64,000 nucleotides of DNA from positions 1,054,001 through 1,118,000 of the forward strand of contig NZ_LS483411.1 of NCBI RefSeq assembly GCF_900475755.1, read 5' to 3'. The notes under the pieces were generated by a model. The model did not search any database. It was not told the DNA's origin and worked only from the letters and a program-made list of their open reading frames with translations. Source of the DNA: Haemophilus influenzae (GTDB taxonomy: Bacteria; Pseudomonadota; Gammaproteobacteria; Enterobacterales; Pasteurellaceae). Both the position numbers and the translations under genes were made by a program. Below, one piece after another: positions 31,392 to 41,597 of the stretch (position 1 is its first letter; each line of letters begins with the position of its first letter).

Positions 31392-32495
31392 ATGATTTTA
31401 ATTCGATATTTAATAAAAGAAGTTTTCAAAAGCCAAATCGCAATTTTACTAATTTTGCTATTAATTTTTTTTAGTCAGCAGTTTGTACGTGTATTAGGTG
31501 CGGCGGCAAATGGGAATGTGCCAGCTGATTTGGTTTTCTCTTTATTAGGCTTAGGAATGCCGACAATGGCTCAGTTGATGTTGCCACTATGTTTATTTAT
31601 TGCAATTTTACTGACTTTTGGTCGTCTTTACGCTGAAAGTGAAATCACAGTGATGCGCGCATGTGGTGTAGGGCAACGGATTTTGGTTAAAGTGGCATTG
31701 ATTATGTCTTTATTAACAGCAGGTATTGCCGCTTATAACGCATTATGGCTTTCGCCTTGGGCAATTCAAAAACAAGTGAATATAGTGGAAGATGCAAAGG
31801 CTAATCCAACCGTTGGCGTGCTGTCTTCAGGTCAGTTTATTTCTACCAACAACAATAACGTTGTGTTATTTATTGATAAGATTAAAGATAACCAAATCCG
31901 CAATGTTTATTTATTTCAAATGACACCTCAAAAACAAACAAAACCTTCAGTGGTAACGGCTGAAAAAGGGGAATTAATTGCGTTACCAAATGGTGATCAA
32001 GTATTAAATTTGAAAAATACAAAAAGGGTTGAAGGAACCTCTGTTTTGCCAGATTTTCGCATTACACATTTTGATGAATATCGCGCCTATTTAGGTTATC
32101 AAGCAGCAGAAAATACCAATGATGAAGCAGCAGAATTAACATTATCTCAACTTATCGATTTAGATTCTTCTTCTGCGAAAGCTGAATTGCATTGGCGTAT
32201 TACCTTAATTTTGGCAGTGCCATTAATGGCATTGATTGCTGTACCATTAAGTCGCGTAAATCCTCGACAAGGTAGATTTGCCAAAATTTTACCCGCACTT
32301 TTACTCTATTTAATTTATTTCTTGTTACAAAGCTCTTTTAAATCTGCAGGTGCAGCGGGAAAATTAGAGGCTGAACTCTTAATGCCGCTTGTTAATATCG
32401 GATTTTTCTTACTTGCGGTGGTGTTGAATAGCTGGGACAGTAAAATAATGTATAAATTTCGCTATTTATTTAGTCAGAAAGGATCGGCAAAATGA
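31392..32495 (+). CDS. lptF: LPS export ABC permease LptF
   Basis: 367 residues. Six membrane spans, with a periplasmic beta-jellyroll domain between spans 3 and 4 (roughly 125-265). The start is [20 protein letters not shown]. With LptG and the ATPase LptB it extracts lipooligosaccharide from the inner membrane and feeds the Lpt bridge. The stop overlaps the lptG start (ATGA). Confidence 0.95.
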   Translation: MILIRYLIKEVFKSQIAILLILLLIFFSQQFVRVLGAAANGNVPADLVFSLLGLGMPTMAQLMLPLCLFIAILLTFGRLYAESEITVMRACGVGQRILVKVALIMSLLTAGIAAYNALWLSPWAIQKQVNIVEDAKANPTVGVLSSGQFISTNNNNVVLFIDKIKDNQIRNVYLFQMTPQKQTKPSVVTAEKGELIALPNGDQVLNLKNTKRVEGTSVLPDFRITHFDEYRAYLGYQAAENTNDEAAELTLSQLIDLDSSSAKAELHWRITLILAVPLMALIAVPLSRVNPRQGRFAKILPALLLYLIYFLLQSSFKSAGAAGKLEAELLMPLVNIGFFLLAVVLNSWDSKIMYKFRYLFSQKGSAK

Positions 32496-33568
32496 TAAAT
32501 ACCCTTGATCGTTATATTGGAAAAAGTATTCTTGGCGCGATTTTTGCTACTTTAATGACTTTAGTGGGGTTATCGGCGATTATTAAATTTGTCGAACAAT
32601 TTCGTAGTGTAGGTAAAGGCACTTATGATATTTGGCAAGCGGTAATTTTTACTGGTTTAACTATGCCTAAAGATATTGAAACTTTCTTTCCTATGGCAGC
32701 ATTGCTTGGTGCATTAATTGCACTAGGTAATCTTGCTAGCAGAAGCGAACTTGTTGTTATGCAATCAGCAGGATTTTCTCGCTTTAAAATTGGAATGGCC
32801 GTGATGAAAACTGCATTACCATTAGTAGTATTTACAATGATTATTGGGGAGTGGGGAATTCCACAAACAGAACAATTTGCACGAGATATGCGCGCTAAGG
32901 CTCTTTCTGGTGGTTCTATACTTTCAATAAAAAATGGCGTGTGGGCGAAAGATGGTAATAATTTTGTATTTGTTAGGCGGGTAACGGATGATGCAAAATT
33001 AGACGATATTTATATTTATACCTTTGATCAACAGCATAATTTAACAGAATTAAAACATTCAAACCAAGCGAGTTATTCTGAAGATGAAGCTAAATGGACA
33101 TTGCATCAAGTTAATCATTCAACGATTACAAAAGATGAAATCATTACAACGAATCATTTATTAGAAACTTGGGAAACTAGTTTAACGCCAGATAAATTAG
33201 GTGCGGTTTCTTTGCGCCCGACATCATTATCTATCTCTGGTTTATATCATTACATTTCATTTCTGCGTGAAACAGGGCAAGATGTGAGTCGTTTTGAACT
33301 CACGTTTTGGCGTAAAATTTTCCAGCCTATATCCGTTGGCATAATGATGTTATTAGCCTTATCTTTTATCTTTGGATCGCTACGCAGCGTGACAGCAGGC
33401 GCAAGGATAGTTACTGGGATTTGTGTAGGATTCTTATTTTATGTTGTTAATGAAATTTTAGGACAAATGAGCGTAGTTTACGGTATTTCTGCTATTTTTG
33501 GCGCATTGATCCCGAGTTTGCTTTTCATTGTGATGATTTGGTGGTTGTTAAGTCATAAGCGAGATTAG
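32492..33568 (+). CDS. lptG: LPS export ABC permease LptG
   Basis: 358 residues, same six-span topology with a periplasmic jellyroll, start [20 protein letters not shown]. Family phrases are [20 protein letters not shown] and [12 protein letters not shown]. Partner of LptF; four-base overlap with it indicates coupled translation. Confidence 0.95.
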   Translation: MINTLDRYIGKSILGAIFATLMTLVGLSAIIKFVEQFRSVGKGTYDIWQAVIFTGLTMPKDIETFFPMAALLGALIALGNLASRSELVVMQSAGFSRFKIGMAVMKTALPLVVFTMIIGEWGIPQTEQFARDMRAKALSGGSILSIKNGVWAKDGNNFVFVRRVTDDAKLDDIYIYTFDQQHNLTELKHSNQASYSEDEAKWTLHQVNHSTITKDEIITTNHLLETWETSLTPDKLGAVSLRPTSLSISGLYHYISFLRETGQDVSRFELTFWRKIFQPISVGIMMLLALSFIFGSLRSVTAGARIVTGICVGFLFYVVNEILGQMSVVYGISAIFGALIPSLLFIVMIWWLLSHKRD

Positions 33569-33708
33569 CTTTAAGGGGATAAATTAGTTGAATTGATTCA
33601 TTGTTATTTAATAAATAGGGGAATGTTTAATTATGAATTTATTTAATGCAAATCCTGAAAATAATAAGTTTGCATAATAAATAAAGATCAAGCATTCTAT
33701 ATTGGTAT

Positions 33709-33724
33709 AGACGTTTAGCCGTCT
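33709..33724 (+). promoter_or_regulatory. MetJ operator (two met boxes) upstream of metE
   Basis: AGACGTTT-AGCCGTCT, two adjacent 8-base met boxes against the consensus AGACGTCT, 37 bases upstream of the metE ATG. It lies just past a TATATT (33698-33703) that could be the -10. Confidence 0.75.
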
Positions 33725-33761
33725 AAATGATTAAGAAAATTACTTTAAAGTGGGAGTTATT

Positions 33762-36032
33762 ATGACAACAGCACACATCTTAGGCTTTCCTCGTGTAGGG
33801 GCAAAACGTGAATTAAAATTTGCACAAGAACGTTATTGGCGTAAAGAATTATCTGAACAAGATTTATTAGATTTAGCGAAAGCATTGCGTGAAAAAAACT
33901 GGAAACATCAAGCTGCGGCGAATGCAGATTTCGTTGCAGTGGGCGATTTCACGTTCTACGATCATATTTTAGATTTACAAGTGGCAACAGGGGCAATTCC
34001 TGCTCGTTTTGGTTTTGATAGCCAAAATTTAACCCTTGATCAATATTTCCAACTTGCACGTGGTAACAAAGATCAATTTGCAATTGAAATGACCAAATGG
34101 TTTGATACAAACTATCACTATCTCGTGCCTGAATTTCATAAAAATACACAATTCAAAGCTAATCCAGCACATTATGTAAATCAAATCCGTGAAGCAAAAG
34201 CGTTAGGCTTAAACTTCAAACCAGTGATTGTTGGTCCATTAACATTCTTATGGTTAGGTAAAGAAAAAGGCGAAACATTTAACCGTTTCGATTTATTAAA
34301 TCAATTAGTGCCTGTTTATGTTGAAATCTTAAACGCATTAGTGGCTGAAGGGGCAGAGTGGATTCAAATTGATGAACCTGCATTAGCATTAGATTTACCA
34401 GCAGAATGGGTTGAAGCCTATAAATCTGTTTACGCTGAATTAAGCAAAGTGAACGCGAAATTATTATTAGCTACTTATTTTGGTTCCGTCGCAGAACACG
34501 CTGAGTTATTAAAAGCTTTACCTGTTGCGGGCTTGCATTTAGATTTAGTTCGTGCACCAGAACAACTTGCAGCATTTGAAGATTACAGCAAAGTATTATC
34601 AGCTGGCGTGATTGAAGGCCGTAATATCTGGCGTGTAAACTTAAACAAAGTGTTAGATGTATTAGAGCCATTAAAAGCAAAATTAGGCGAGCGTTTATGG
34701 ATTGCACCAAGCTGTTCACTATTGCACACCCCATTTGATTTAGAAGTGGAAGTACAATTAAAAGAAAAAAATACCGCACTTTATAGCTGGTTATCTTTCA
34801 CGCTACAAAAAGTAGAAGAATTAAATGTATTAAAACAAGCCTTAAATCATGGTAGAGCGTCTGTACAAGCGGCATTAGATGCAAGCCAAGCGGCAACAGA
34901 TGCACGCGCAACATCAAAAGAAATTCATCGCCCTGAAGTGGCAGAACGATTAGCAAACTTGCCAAAAGGTGCGGATCAACGTAAATCGCCATTTGCAGAA
35001 CGTATTGTTAAGCAAAATGCATGGTTAAATTTACCGCTTCTACCAACCACAAACATTGGTTCATTCCCGCAAACGACTGAAATTCGTCACGCCCGTGCGA
35101 GCTTTAAAAAAGGTGAATTATCCCTTGCAGATTACGAAGCGGCAATGAAAAAAGAGATCGAATATGTAGTGCGTCGCCAAGAAGAATTAGATTTAGATGT
35201 GTTAGTTCACGGCGAAGCAGAACGTAACGACATGGTGGAATACTTTGGGGAATTATTAGATGGTTTTGCCTTCACTAAATTTGGTTGGGTACAAAGCTAC
35301 GGTTCACGTTGTGTAAAACCACCAGTAATTTACGGTGATGTTACCCGCCCTGAGCCAATGACAGTACGCTGGTCACAATATGCACAAAGCCTCACAAACC
35401 GTGTAATGAAAGGAATGCTTACTGGTCCTGTAACTATTTTACAATGGTCATTTGTGCGTAACGATATTCCACGTTCAACCGTATGTAAACAAATCGGCGT
35501 AGCGTTATCTGATGAAGTGTTAGATTTAGAAGCAGCAGGCATTAAAGTCATTCAAATCGATGAGCCAGCAATTCGTGAAGGTTTACCACTTAAACGTGCA
35601 GATTGGGATGCGTATTTGCAATGGGCTGGCCAAGCGTTCCGCTTAAGCTCAATGGGCGTGCAAGATGATACGCAAATTCACACTCATATGTGTTATTCCG
35701 AATTTAACGACATCTTACCAGCGATTGCTGCATTAGATGCGGATGTGATTACCATCGAAACTTCACGTTCAGATATGGAATTATTAGATGCCTTCGTGAA
35801 ATTTAACTACCCGAATGACATCGGTCCAGGTGTGTATGATATTCACAGCCCACGTGTACCAACAGCAACGGAAGTGGAACATTTATTACGCAAAGCATTA
35901 AATGTCATTCCAAAAGAACGCTTATGGGTAAACCCAGACTGCGGTTTAAAAACACGTGGTTGGACAGAAACCATCGATCAATTAAAAGTGATGGTGGATG
36001 TAACCAAAAAATTACGTGCGGAATTAGCGTAA
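33762..36032 (+). CDS. metE: Cobalamin-independent methionine synthase
   Basis: 756 residues from the ATG at 33762 ([19 protein letters not shown]). It methylates homocysteine from 5-methyl-THF triglutamate. Zinc ligands visible are His642 and Cys644 (HTHMCYSEF) and Cys727 ([11 protein letters not shown]). The duplicated-barrel architecture is complete. It is repressed through the MetJ operator upstream. Codon use is strongly biased to A/T-ending abundant codons, suggesting high expression. Confidence 0.97.
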   Translation: MTTAHILGFPRVGAKRELKFAQERYWRKELSEQDLLDLAKALREKNWKHQAAANADFVAVGDFTFYDHILDLQVATGAIPARFGFDSQNLTLDQYFQLARGNKDQFAIEMTKWFDTNYHYLVPEFHKNTQFKANPAHYVNQIREAKALGLNFKPVIVGPLTFLWLGKEKGETFNRFDLLNQLVPVYVEILNALVAEGAEWIQIDEPALALDLPAEWVEAYKSVYAELSKVNAKLLLATYFGSVAEHAELLKALPVAGLHLDLVRAPEQLAAFEDYSKVLSAGVIEGRNIWRVNLNKVLDVLEPLKAKLGERLWIAPSCSLLHTPFDLEVEVQLKEKNTALYSWLSFTLQKVEELNVLKQALNHGRASVQAALDASQAATDARATSKEIHRPEVAERLANLPKGADQRKSPFAERIVKQNAWLNLPLLPTTNIGSFPQTTEIRHARASFKKGELSLADYEAAMKKEIEYVVRRQEELDLDVLVHGEAERNDMVEYFGELLDGFAFTKFGWVQSYGSRCVKPPVIYGDVTRPEPMTVRWSQYAQSLTNRVMKGMLTGPVTILQWSFVRNDIPRSTVCKQIGVALSDEVLDLEAAGIKVIQIDEPAIREGLPLKRADWDAYLQWAGQAFRLSSMGVQDDTQIHTHMCYSEFNDILPAIAALDADVITIETSRSDMELLDAFVKFNYPNDIGPGVYDIHSPRVPTATEVEHLLRKALNVIPKERLWVNPDCGLKTRGWTETIDQLKVMVDVTKKLRAELA

Positions 36033-36073
36033 GTCATAATACAGAAAGTATAATTTTCAAACACAATATAATT

Positions 36074-36104
36074 AAAGCCGAATCTCTATGGGATTCGGTT
36101 TTTC
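36074..36104 (+). terminator. metE terminator 1
   Basis: Stem AAGCCGAATC / GATTCGGTTT around TCTATGG, then TTTC. Confidence 0.8.
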
Positions 36105-36132
36105 TTATAGATAAATAAACGTTGAATATAAT

Positions 36133-36168
36133 AAAAAAGCCTTGATTTTAGTAAAATCAAGGCTTTTT
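36133..36168. terminator. Second, bidirectional terminator after metE
   Basis: Near-perfect stem AAAAAGCCTTGATTTTA / TAAAATCAAGGCTTTTT with a tiny loop; A and T runs on both sides. It marks the boundary between core genome and prophage sequence. Confidence 0.85.
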
Positions 36169-36200
36169 AATGTCTTATAGTGATGTATGATTTTAGTTTT

Positions 36201-36215
36201 TGGTGGAGCTGGGGG
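36201..36215 (-). other. 15-base match to a tRNA/tmRNA 3' end (possible att scar)
   Basis: TGGTGGAGCTGGGGG, on the minus strand CCCCCAGCTCCACCA, is what I recall of the CCA end of Haemophilus ssrA (tmRNA). No T arm follows it, so it is not a whole RNA gene. Phages that integrate at ssrA carry such ends; here it lies between metE and the prophage. Confidence 0.4.
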
Positions 36216-36379
36216 AAACTGATCTAGATATATATCAACTTGTTTTTAATAAAGATATTTTACAAGTCAATAAGCTTTACTACTACGCTTACTACCATAA
36301 AAACAAGACGCTAATTCAGATGATATTTTGTCTTTTAGGGACGGCGATTGTATCATCAAAACTTGCATTTACTTGAGTA

Positions 36380-36639
36380 ATTTTGCGTTAAAGAATTTGA
36401 TAATAAAGATCTGAATGGCGGTAGATCTGAAAAGGGTTAGGAAAAGATCTAAAATTGCGTTGAAATCGACATCTTTAGTGTGCGAGCGTGGCGAGGTTTG
36501 ACTGCGATTTTTTATGCGTACAATTGGGCGAAAAATCGGGCTGAAATAAGGATTTAAGATTTGTCATATTGATTGATTTGATATAATACACTGAGGCAGT
36601 GCTAATACTATACAGGACAAAAATAGCTCTTTTAGCAAT
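36380..36639. other. Gene-free end of the prophage, possible cos region
   Basis: About 260 bases with no convincing gene. In P2 the cohesive end site lies just beyond gene Q, as this stretch does. It contains three AGATCT-type hexamers near 36405-36450 and GGCGAGG at 36490-36496, the same seven bases that begin the P2 cohesive end. Assignment is by position and this short match only. Confidence 0.35.
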
Positions 36640-36664
36640 AAAAAACCCGCATTTCTGCGGGCTG
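36640..36664 (-). terminator. Portal gene terminator
   Basis: Stem CCCGCA/TGCGGG (36646-36661) followed on the minus strand by a T run, 20 bases past the portal stop. Confidence 0.8.
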
Positions 36665-36681
36665 TTTATTTTTGAAAGGAT

Positions 36682-37692
36682 CTAATTTAGCAATTTGTAA
36701 TCGGAGAATGTGATCACTTCTTCCCCCACCCAACTATTAATCTCTTTCAATCGTTCTTGCAATGGGATTATCTCATTGATAAAGAATACTCGCGTTGCTT
36801 TTTCTACATCACCAAAACCGCCTGTATTATTAGGCACAATGCCCATTAATTGCGGTGGCACACGGTGCGCAGCTAACACATCATCACGGCTTGCGTTCTT
36901 AATGTTTAGGAAATCATCTTTAGCAATAGCATCAGACAGAGGAATAACTTGCATTCCATCTTTCTTTCCATTTGGAATATACACAAATAAATTTTTAAAG
37001 TTGCCAGTGCCTTTTGTTTGTCTGATTTGCGTTTTGATTGCTTCAATATCGTCTTGGTTCTGTGTTGGGTCAGTCATATAAATGATTGACCCAGCATGCG
37101 CACCGTTCAAATAATATTTACGGCGGAACAATGTGGCACTTTCATTTAAAAAAGCAGATTGTAACGCTGCCAAATATTCTGGCACGCCATAAATCTTTTG
37201 ATTCACATCGGGATTAATCAAGTTAAAGACAGCACCTTTTTTAAATTCATATTCATCAAATCCATTCACAATCTGATAAAACACGCCTGTTTCAACACCG
37301 ACACGCATATATTTAGCAAGAGGGGATTTTAACGAGACAACCTTACCAAACGAATTTACAGTTTTTTCAATATAAGCATTGCCAAAGACCAAGTAATCTT
37401 GCACCAGTTTTTCTAATTGGGTACGAGGTAAAAGTGCGGTGGTTTTACACGTCGAAAGTAAAATGTTTTTCTTCACAGTGATCGCACTGTTATGATGGGC
37501 TGAGGCATTTAAGGCTTTAGCCAAGTAACTTAAATTAATTGGCGGATTGTAATATTTTTCATACATCACCACGCTTTCGAAATAATTCAGTATTTCTGCA
37601 CGGTCAATCACTGGAATAGGCTCTCCAAAGCTGAACGCCTGTGCTTGATTTCCAGTAGAAAGTGCGGTGGATTTTTTTGTGTTTTTGCTCAT
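36682..37692 (-). CDS. Phage portal protein (P2 gpQ family)
   Basis: 336 residues, full length for gpQ of P2/HP1 phages. It forms the head-tail connector through which DNA is packaged. Typical phrases are FGEPIPVIDRAEILNYFE near the N-terminus, RKYYLNGAHAGSIIYMTD, and AHRVPPQLMGIVPNNTGGFG near residue 290. The frame is intact although the partner terminase next to it is broken. It carries two uptake cores. Confidence 0.9.
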   Translation of the reverse strand: MSKNTKKSTALSTGNQAQAFSFGEPIPVIDRAEILNYFESVVMYEKYYNPPINLSYLAKALNASAHHNSAITVKKNILLSTCKTTALLPRTQLEKLVQDYLVFGNAYIEKTVNSFGKVVSLKSPLAKYMRVGVETGVFYQIVNGFDEYEFKKGAVFNLINPDVNQKIYGVPEYLAALQSAFLNESATLFRRKYYLNGAHAGSIIYMTDPTQNQDDIEAIKTQIRQTKGTGNFKNLFVYIPNGKKDGMQVIPLSDAIAKDDFLNIKNASRDDVLAAHRVPPQLMGIVPNNTGGFGDVEKATRVFFINEIIPLQERLKEINSWVGEEVITFSDYKLLN

Positions 37693-37701
37693 TGGATTAT
37701 C

Positions 37702-39483
37702 CTATTCAAAAGTAAATATTGTTGATTTGTTGCTTGATACATCGCCGCCGAAACCATAAGGCACATTTAAAATGCAGTTCATAATCGCCCATGATAAATC
37801 GCCATGGCTTGCATCTTCCGAACGATCCGAAACATAAGTAATTTTCCCTGTGCCAGTAATGCGTTTTTTCACCGTCATAAAACTACTCACGATGTCATTG
37901 TCTCCACTATCAAATTTCAGGCGACGTTTTTGAATTAAGTTTTGTGTTTTTAATACCATTTCATTTTTTAGATCGGCGTTATACTCTAGGCCTTGCGCCA
38001 TTGGATAAAATTTTCTCACTTCCTGATAAACGCCCGACCCCATCCCCGTTTTATCAATCACGATACGAGTCACATTGTAATCATCACAAAACTGCTTAAT
38101 GCGGCTTGCTTGTGTTTCGTAATCCATACCGTGAAAAGTTTGTTTATGTAAAACGCGATAATCGCCCCCTTCCACTTTCGGCGGTACAACAATCACTAAG
38201 GCTGCACGGTCGCCAGTAAAAGCAGGGTCATAACCTAACCACACTTCACGATTGCCGAATGGGCGTTGATAAAATGGCTTGTAATCGTGCCATTCTTCCA
38301 AGCTATCCACCTGGCAGAGTTGCAAATCGGAAAACTTGAAAGCAGAACTATTATCATCGGCAAATTGACACAAAAACAACTGTTCAAATTCTTCTTTGCT
38401 GTTTTCTGCGATTAGGTCATCAATGTTGAATAGATTGCACCCACCTTCCATTGCATCATAAATACTCACAATCTGCTTCCATTGACGGTCGGCACAAAGT
38501 TTTCCGCTTTTTAAATTCTCGTGCGAAATGTCAATTTCAACTTTGTCCGCCTTAGCCCGATTTTTATTAAATGCTTTTCCAGAGAAAAACGCATAAGCAG
38601 GATGTGCAATCGTGGTCGGCGTTGAAAAATAGGTTTGGCGATACATTTTTTGCGCCGCCATACCTGATGCCACTTTTCGCATCACATCAAATTTAGGCAC
38701 TCAAAACACTTCATCAAAATATAAATTGCCGTGGTAGGATTGAGCTGTAGCGGAGTTCGTCCCAAGGAAAATCAATTCTGCCCCATTTGGCATTTTGATG
38801 GTTTCGCCTTTTAAATCTACATCTGCCGTCTGCTTGGCGTAATTCACAATGTACGATCGAAACTGTAAGGCTTGTTTTTTACTGGCAGACAAAAAGATTT
38901 GATTGTGTCCCGTCGTCAAGGCGTCAATAAAGGCTTCATGGGCAAAATAGTAAGTCGCACCGATTTGTCGGCTTTTTAAAATATTTCTGATTCGATGTTC
39001 TTTCGCCTTGTGCCAAATTCGCTGATAATTAAACATCCCATCAAGAAAGCCATTAATCAGCAATTCCTCTTGTTCCTGATCAATGGCATTGGGTTCGGTT
39101 TTCTTGCGATCACCCTTGTTGCGGTTCGCCAGTTTCGGGTTTAAATCTACTTCGTTGCCATCGCCAAAAGAATATTTTTTTACACTCGCCATCCGTTCCA
39201 TTTGGCGACCAAGCAAATCAATTTCTTTGTAATCTGAACTGCTCTTTTCTTCTTTCGCAATCAGCAAATTTAATCTTGTCTCAAGTGCCAATTCCACCCG
39301 ACCGACAGGCGCAATATCGTCCCACTTTTCTCTGTCTTTCCAACTGGCAATCGTTGATGCAGGAATATCAAGCTGACGAGATATTTCAGCGATTTTATAG
39401 CCACTGAAATACACCTGCTGTGCTTTACGTTTGATTTCCGCCGTTACTTCGGGGGAAGGTTGATTAATAACTTGTTCGTCCAT
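37702..39483 (-). pseudogene. Phage terminase large subunit (P2 gpP family), TGA nonsense mutation
   Basis: One continuous frame of 594 codons interrupted by a TGA at codon 261 (38701-38703). The part before the stop has the small HTH-like region (YKIAEISRQLDIPASTIASW) and the ATPase with Walker A-like ILKSRQIGATYYFAHEAF and Walker B LYFDEVF; the part after it continues VPKFDVMRKVASGMAAQKMY through the nuclease domain (GYDPAFTGDRAAL, IDKTGMGSGVY). In P2 relatives a Trp follows FDEFF, so TGG became TGA. The upstream piece lacks the nuclease and the downstream piece lacks the ATP site. Confidence 0.88.
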
Positions 39484-39651
39484 TCCTAATCCTTTCTATT
39501 TACAACCGCATAATAGAAAGGGGGCGAATGTTAGTCTTTCCGCTTGCTCTGTGAATCGGCATACAACAAAAGCAACTCATAGACCACCAAAATTAAACCT
39601 TTCAGAATAATGGCAATCTTTGAATCAAACCAACCATCGCAAGGATAACCA

Positions 39652-40458
39652 ATGGCAAAAAAATCTAAATGGGTCATTGTTGCAACTGAAGGGGCAACAA
39701 CTGACGGCCGCACAATTCAACGCAACTGGATTGAAGAAATGGCCGAAAGTTACGATCCAAAAAACACCTATGGTGCACGTATCAATCTCGACCACATCAA
39801 ATTCTCTTTATACATGCCAGAACTAGCAAATTCTCATTGCTTTGGTGATGTATTAGCCGTGAAAGCAGAAGAACGTGAAGACGGCAAATTACAACTTTTA
39901 GCTCAATTACAGCCAACTGATGCACTTATTGCATTAAATAAAGAAGGGCAAAAAGTTTACACCTCCGTTGAAATCGACCCCAATTTTGCCGACACGGGCA
40001 AAGCCTATTTGGTCGGTTTAGCCGTTACGGATAATCCAGCAAGCTTAGGCACAGAAATGTTAAGTTTCTCACACAATGGTTTAAATGCTCGCAAGCTAAA
40101 AACAGATAACCTTTTCACTGCCGCTATTGAAACTGAATTGGAATTTGTGGAAGAAACACAAAGCATCTTTGAAAAAATCAAAGGCTTGTTTGCGAAAAAA
40201 GAAAAATCAGACGATGAACGCTTTTCTGATCAAACACAAGCCATTGAGCTTTTAGCCGAGCAAACCAAAGAAACCTTGGAAAAATTAACCGCACTTTCTG
40301 ACGATTTAGCCAAACAACAAGCCGAAATCGAAGAAATGAAAGCAGGTAATGAGGAAATCCAAGCAACCTTTGCAGAACTCAAAAAGCCGGTTGAACCCGA
40401 AAATCCTCGCCCTTTAGTTTACGGTGAACAACCTGAAACTGACGGCCGCTTCTTTTAA
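39652..40458 (+). CDS. Phage capsid scaffolding protein/protease (P2 gpO family)
   Basis: 268 residues. The N-terminal serine protease domain shows the candidate triad Asp18, His48 (INLDHIKF) and Ser105 (VYTSVEIDP). It is followed by an Ala/Glu-rich helical scaffold (about 180-245) and the C-terminus GEQPETDGRFF. It shapes and matures the procapsid together with gpN. The frame is intact, but its capsid partner is destroyed just downstream. Confidence 0.9.
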   Translation: MAKKSKWVIVATEGATTDGRTIQRNWIEEMAESYDPKNTYGARINLDHIKFSLYMPELANSHCFGDVLAVKAEEREDGKLQLLAQLQPTDALIALNKEGQKVYTSVEIDPNFADTGKAYLVGLAVTDNPASLGTEMLSFSHNGLNARKLKTDNLFTAAIETELEFVEETQSIFEKIKGLFAKKEKSDDERFSDQTQAIELLAEQTKETLEKLTALSDDLAKQQAEIEEMKAGNEEIQATFAELKKPVEPENPRPLVYGEQPETDGRFF

Positions 40459-40479
40459 TTTATCTTAGGAAAAAACCAA

Positions 40480-40680
40480 ATGAATAAATTTACCCAACAA
40501 AAATTTAATACTTATGTAGCTGGTGTTGCAGCAGATAACGGCGAAGATGTGGCATTCGTTGCAAATGGCGGTCAATTTACCGTTGAGCCAACTATCCAAC
40601 AAAAATTAGAAAATGCCGTGCTTGAAAGTTCTGATTTCTTGAAACGCATCAATGTAGTAATTGGGCTTGTTATTGGTTGA
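40480..40680 (+). pseudogene. Phage major capsid protein (P2 gpN family), N-terminal fragment
   Basis: Only about the first 60 residues of gpN remain (MNKFTQQKFNTYVAGVAADN to SSDFLKRINVV), then the frame runs to a stop at 40678-40680. About 270 residues expected for the rest are missing. The sequence passes straight into the end of a gpM-like gene, so a deletion has removed most of N and the start of M. Confidence 0.85.
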
Positions 40681-40798
40681 AAAGCACCCTGAACAAGCAC
40701 TGGCATATTTAGAACGTGCTTTGGGTTTAGATCAAAAAATTGGCGTAAAAGGCGACATCAAGAAACTAAAAAAACAATTATCAACGACTGAATGTTGA
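40670..40798 (+). pseudogene. Phage terminase small subunit (P2 gpM family), C-terminal fragment
   Basis: An open stretch in another frame from the deletion junction encodes LLVEKHPEQALAYLERALGL, then DQKIGVKGDIKKLKKQL and a stop. The A-L-x-L-D-x-x-x-G-V-K-x-x-x-K-x-L pattern is that of the gpM C-terminus, and M follows N in P2. No start codon or ribosome site belongs to it. Confidence 0.65.
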
Positions 40799-40811
40799 TG
40801 TTGTTTTAATG

Positions 40812-40973
40812 CCCCGTCTAAATCGCCTGACCGACTTGGCATTTTTAGGAAAATTTTTCTTGTTTGAGCGTAGCGAGTTAAAAATTTTCCGTTAAGAAAA
40901 TGACAACAAAGGGCAGAAAAGCGATTTAATCGGGGTGTGTTCTTTGGTTCTTTCTTGCACAAGCAAGAAAGAA
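40812..40973. other. Hairpin-rich non-coding block between gpM remnant and gpL
   Basis: Three inverted repeats in 162 bases. The outer arms are CCCCGTCTAAATCGC (40812-40826) and GCGATTTAATCGGGG (40921-40935), 13 of 15 pairing. A nested perfect pair is GGAAAATTTTT (40848-40858) / AAAAATTTTCC (40880-40890), whose loop holds GAGCGTAGCGAG. A separate hairpin TTCTTTCTTGC-ACAA-GCAAGAAAGAA spans 40948-40973. No ORF with a ribosome site is seen. It could be a structured RNA, a small repeat element or a scar. Confidence 0.55.
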
Positions 40974-41090
40974 TATAAACCGAGCAAACCACGCAGCCGT
41001 CGGGCGGATTAAAAGTGCGGTCAAATTCTGACGGATTTATTGGCCGTGCTTAATTTAATCCTCACCCGACTTTTTTATAAGGGTAAATCA

Positions 41091-41597
41091 ATGAGCGACG
41101 GCGCAATATCAGTCAAACTTGCCCCTGATTATGAAATGGGCGAAGTACAGCAACAGTTAAATGATTACGATACGTCAGATGACATTATCAGTAATGATGG
41201 TTTCTTCCCCGATATGTCACTTGCTCAATTTCGTAATCAATACCGTGCAGACGGCACTATTACCACACAACGCTTACAAGATGCCTTAATTGAAGGAATG
41301 GCAAGCGTCAATGCAGAACTCTCTATGTTTAAAACACAAAGTAAACACGACAGTTTAGAACAGATCACTGCCCCATCAATCAATGGCGAAAGCGTACTGG
41401 GTTATCGCTATAAACGTGCGGTAAGTTGCTTGGCACTGGCAAACCTTTATGAACGCTATGCAAGCTATGACAGCACTAACGATGGCGAAAAGAAAATGGC
41501 ACAACTCAAAGACAGCATTGATGAATTACGCCGTGATGCTCGCTTTGCGATTAGCGACATATTGGGCAGAAAACGCGTCGATGCGGAGTTAATCTAA
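41091..41597 (+). CDS. Phage head completion/stabilisation protein (P2 gpL family)
   Basis: 168 residues from the ATG at 41091 (MSDGAISVKLAPDYEMGEV); a longer upstream frame has no ribosome site. Features are the DGFFPDMSLAQFRNQYRADG segment and a helical C-terminus ending GRKRVDAELI. It plugs the filled head. It overlaps gpX (TAATG). Confidence 0.88.
   Translation: MSDGAISVKLAPDYEMGEVQQQLNDYDTSDDIISNDGFFPDMSLAQFRNQYRADGTITTQRLQDALIEGMASVNAELSMFKTQSKHDSLEQITAPSINGESVLGYRYKRAVSCLALANLYERYASYDSTNDGEKKMAQLKDSIDELRRDARFAISDILGRKRVDAELI

Noticed and set aside
33585..33650. MetR sites (TGAA-N5-TTCA) upstream of metE
   Set aside because: TGAATTGATTCA has a 4-base spacer and other candidates have mismatches; not good enough to call.
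34471..34992. Leu-rich antisense ORFs in metE
   Set aside because: Arise from the biased codon use of metE; no independent signal.
39531..39713. 60-codon leftward ORF between terminase and scaffold genes
   Set aside because: Its first half is the complement of the gpO start; the second half has a hydrophobic stretch (IILKGLILVVYELLLLY) but no good start site. Not called, though a small membrane protein cannot be excluded.
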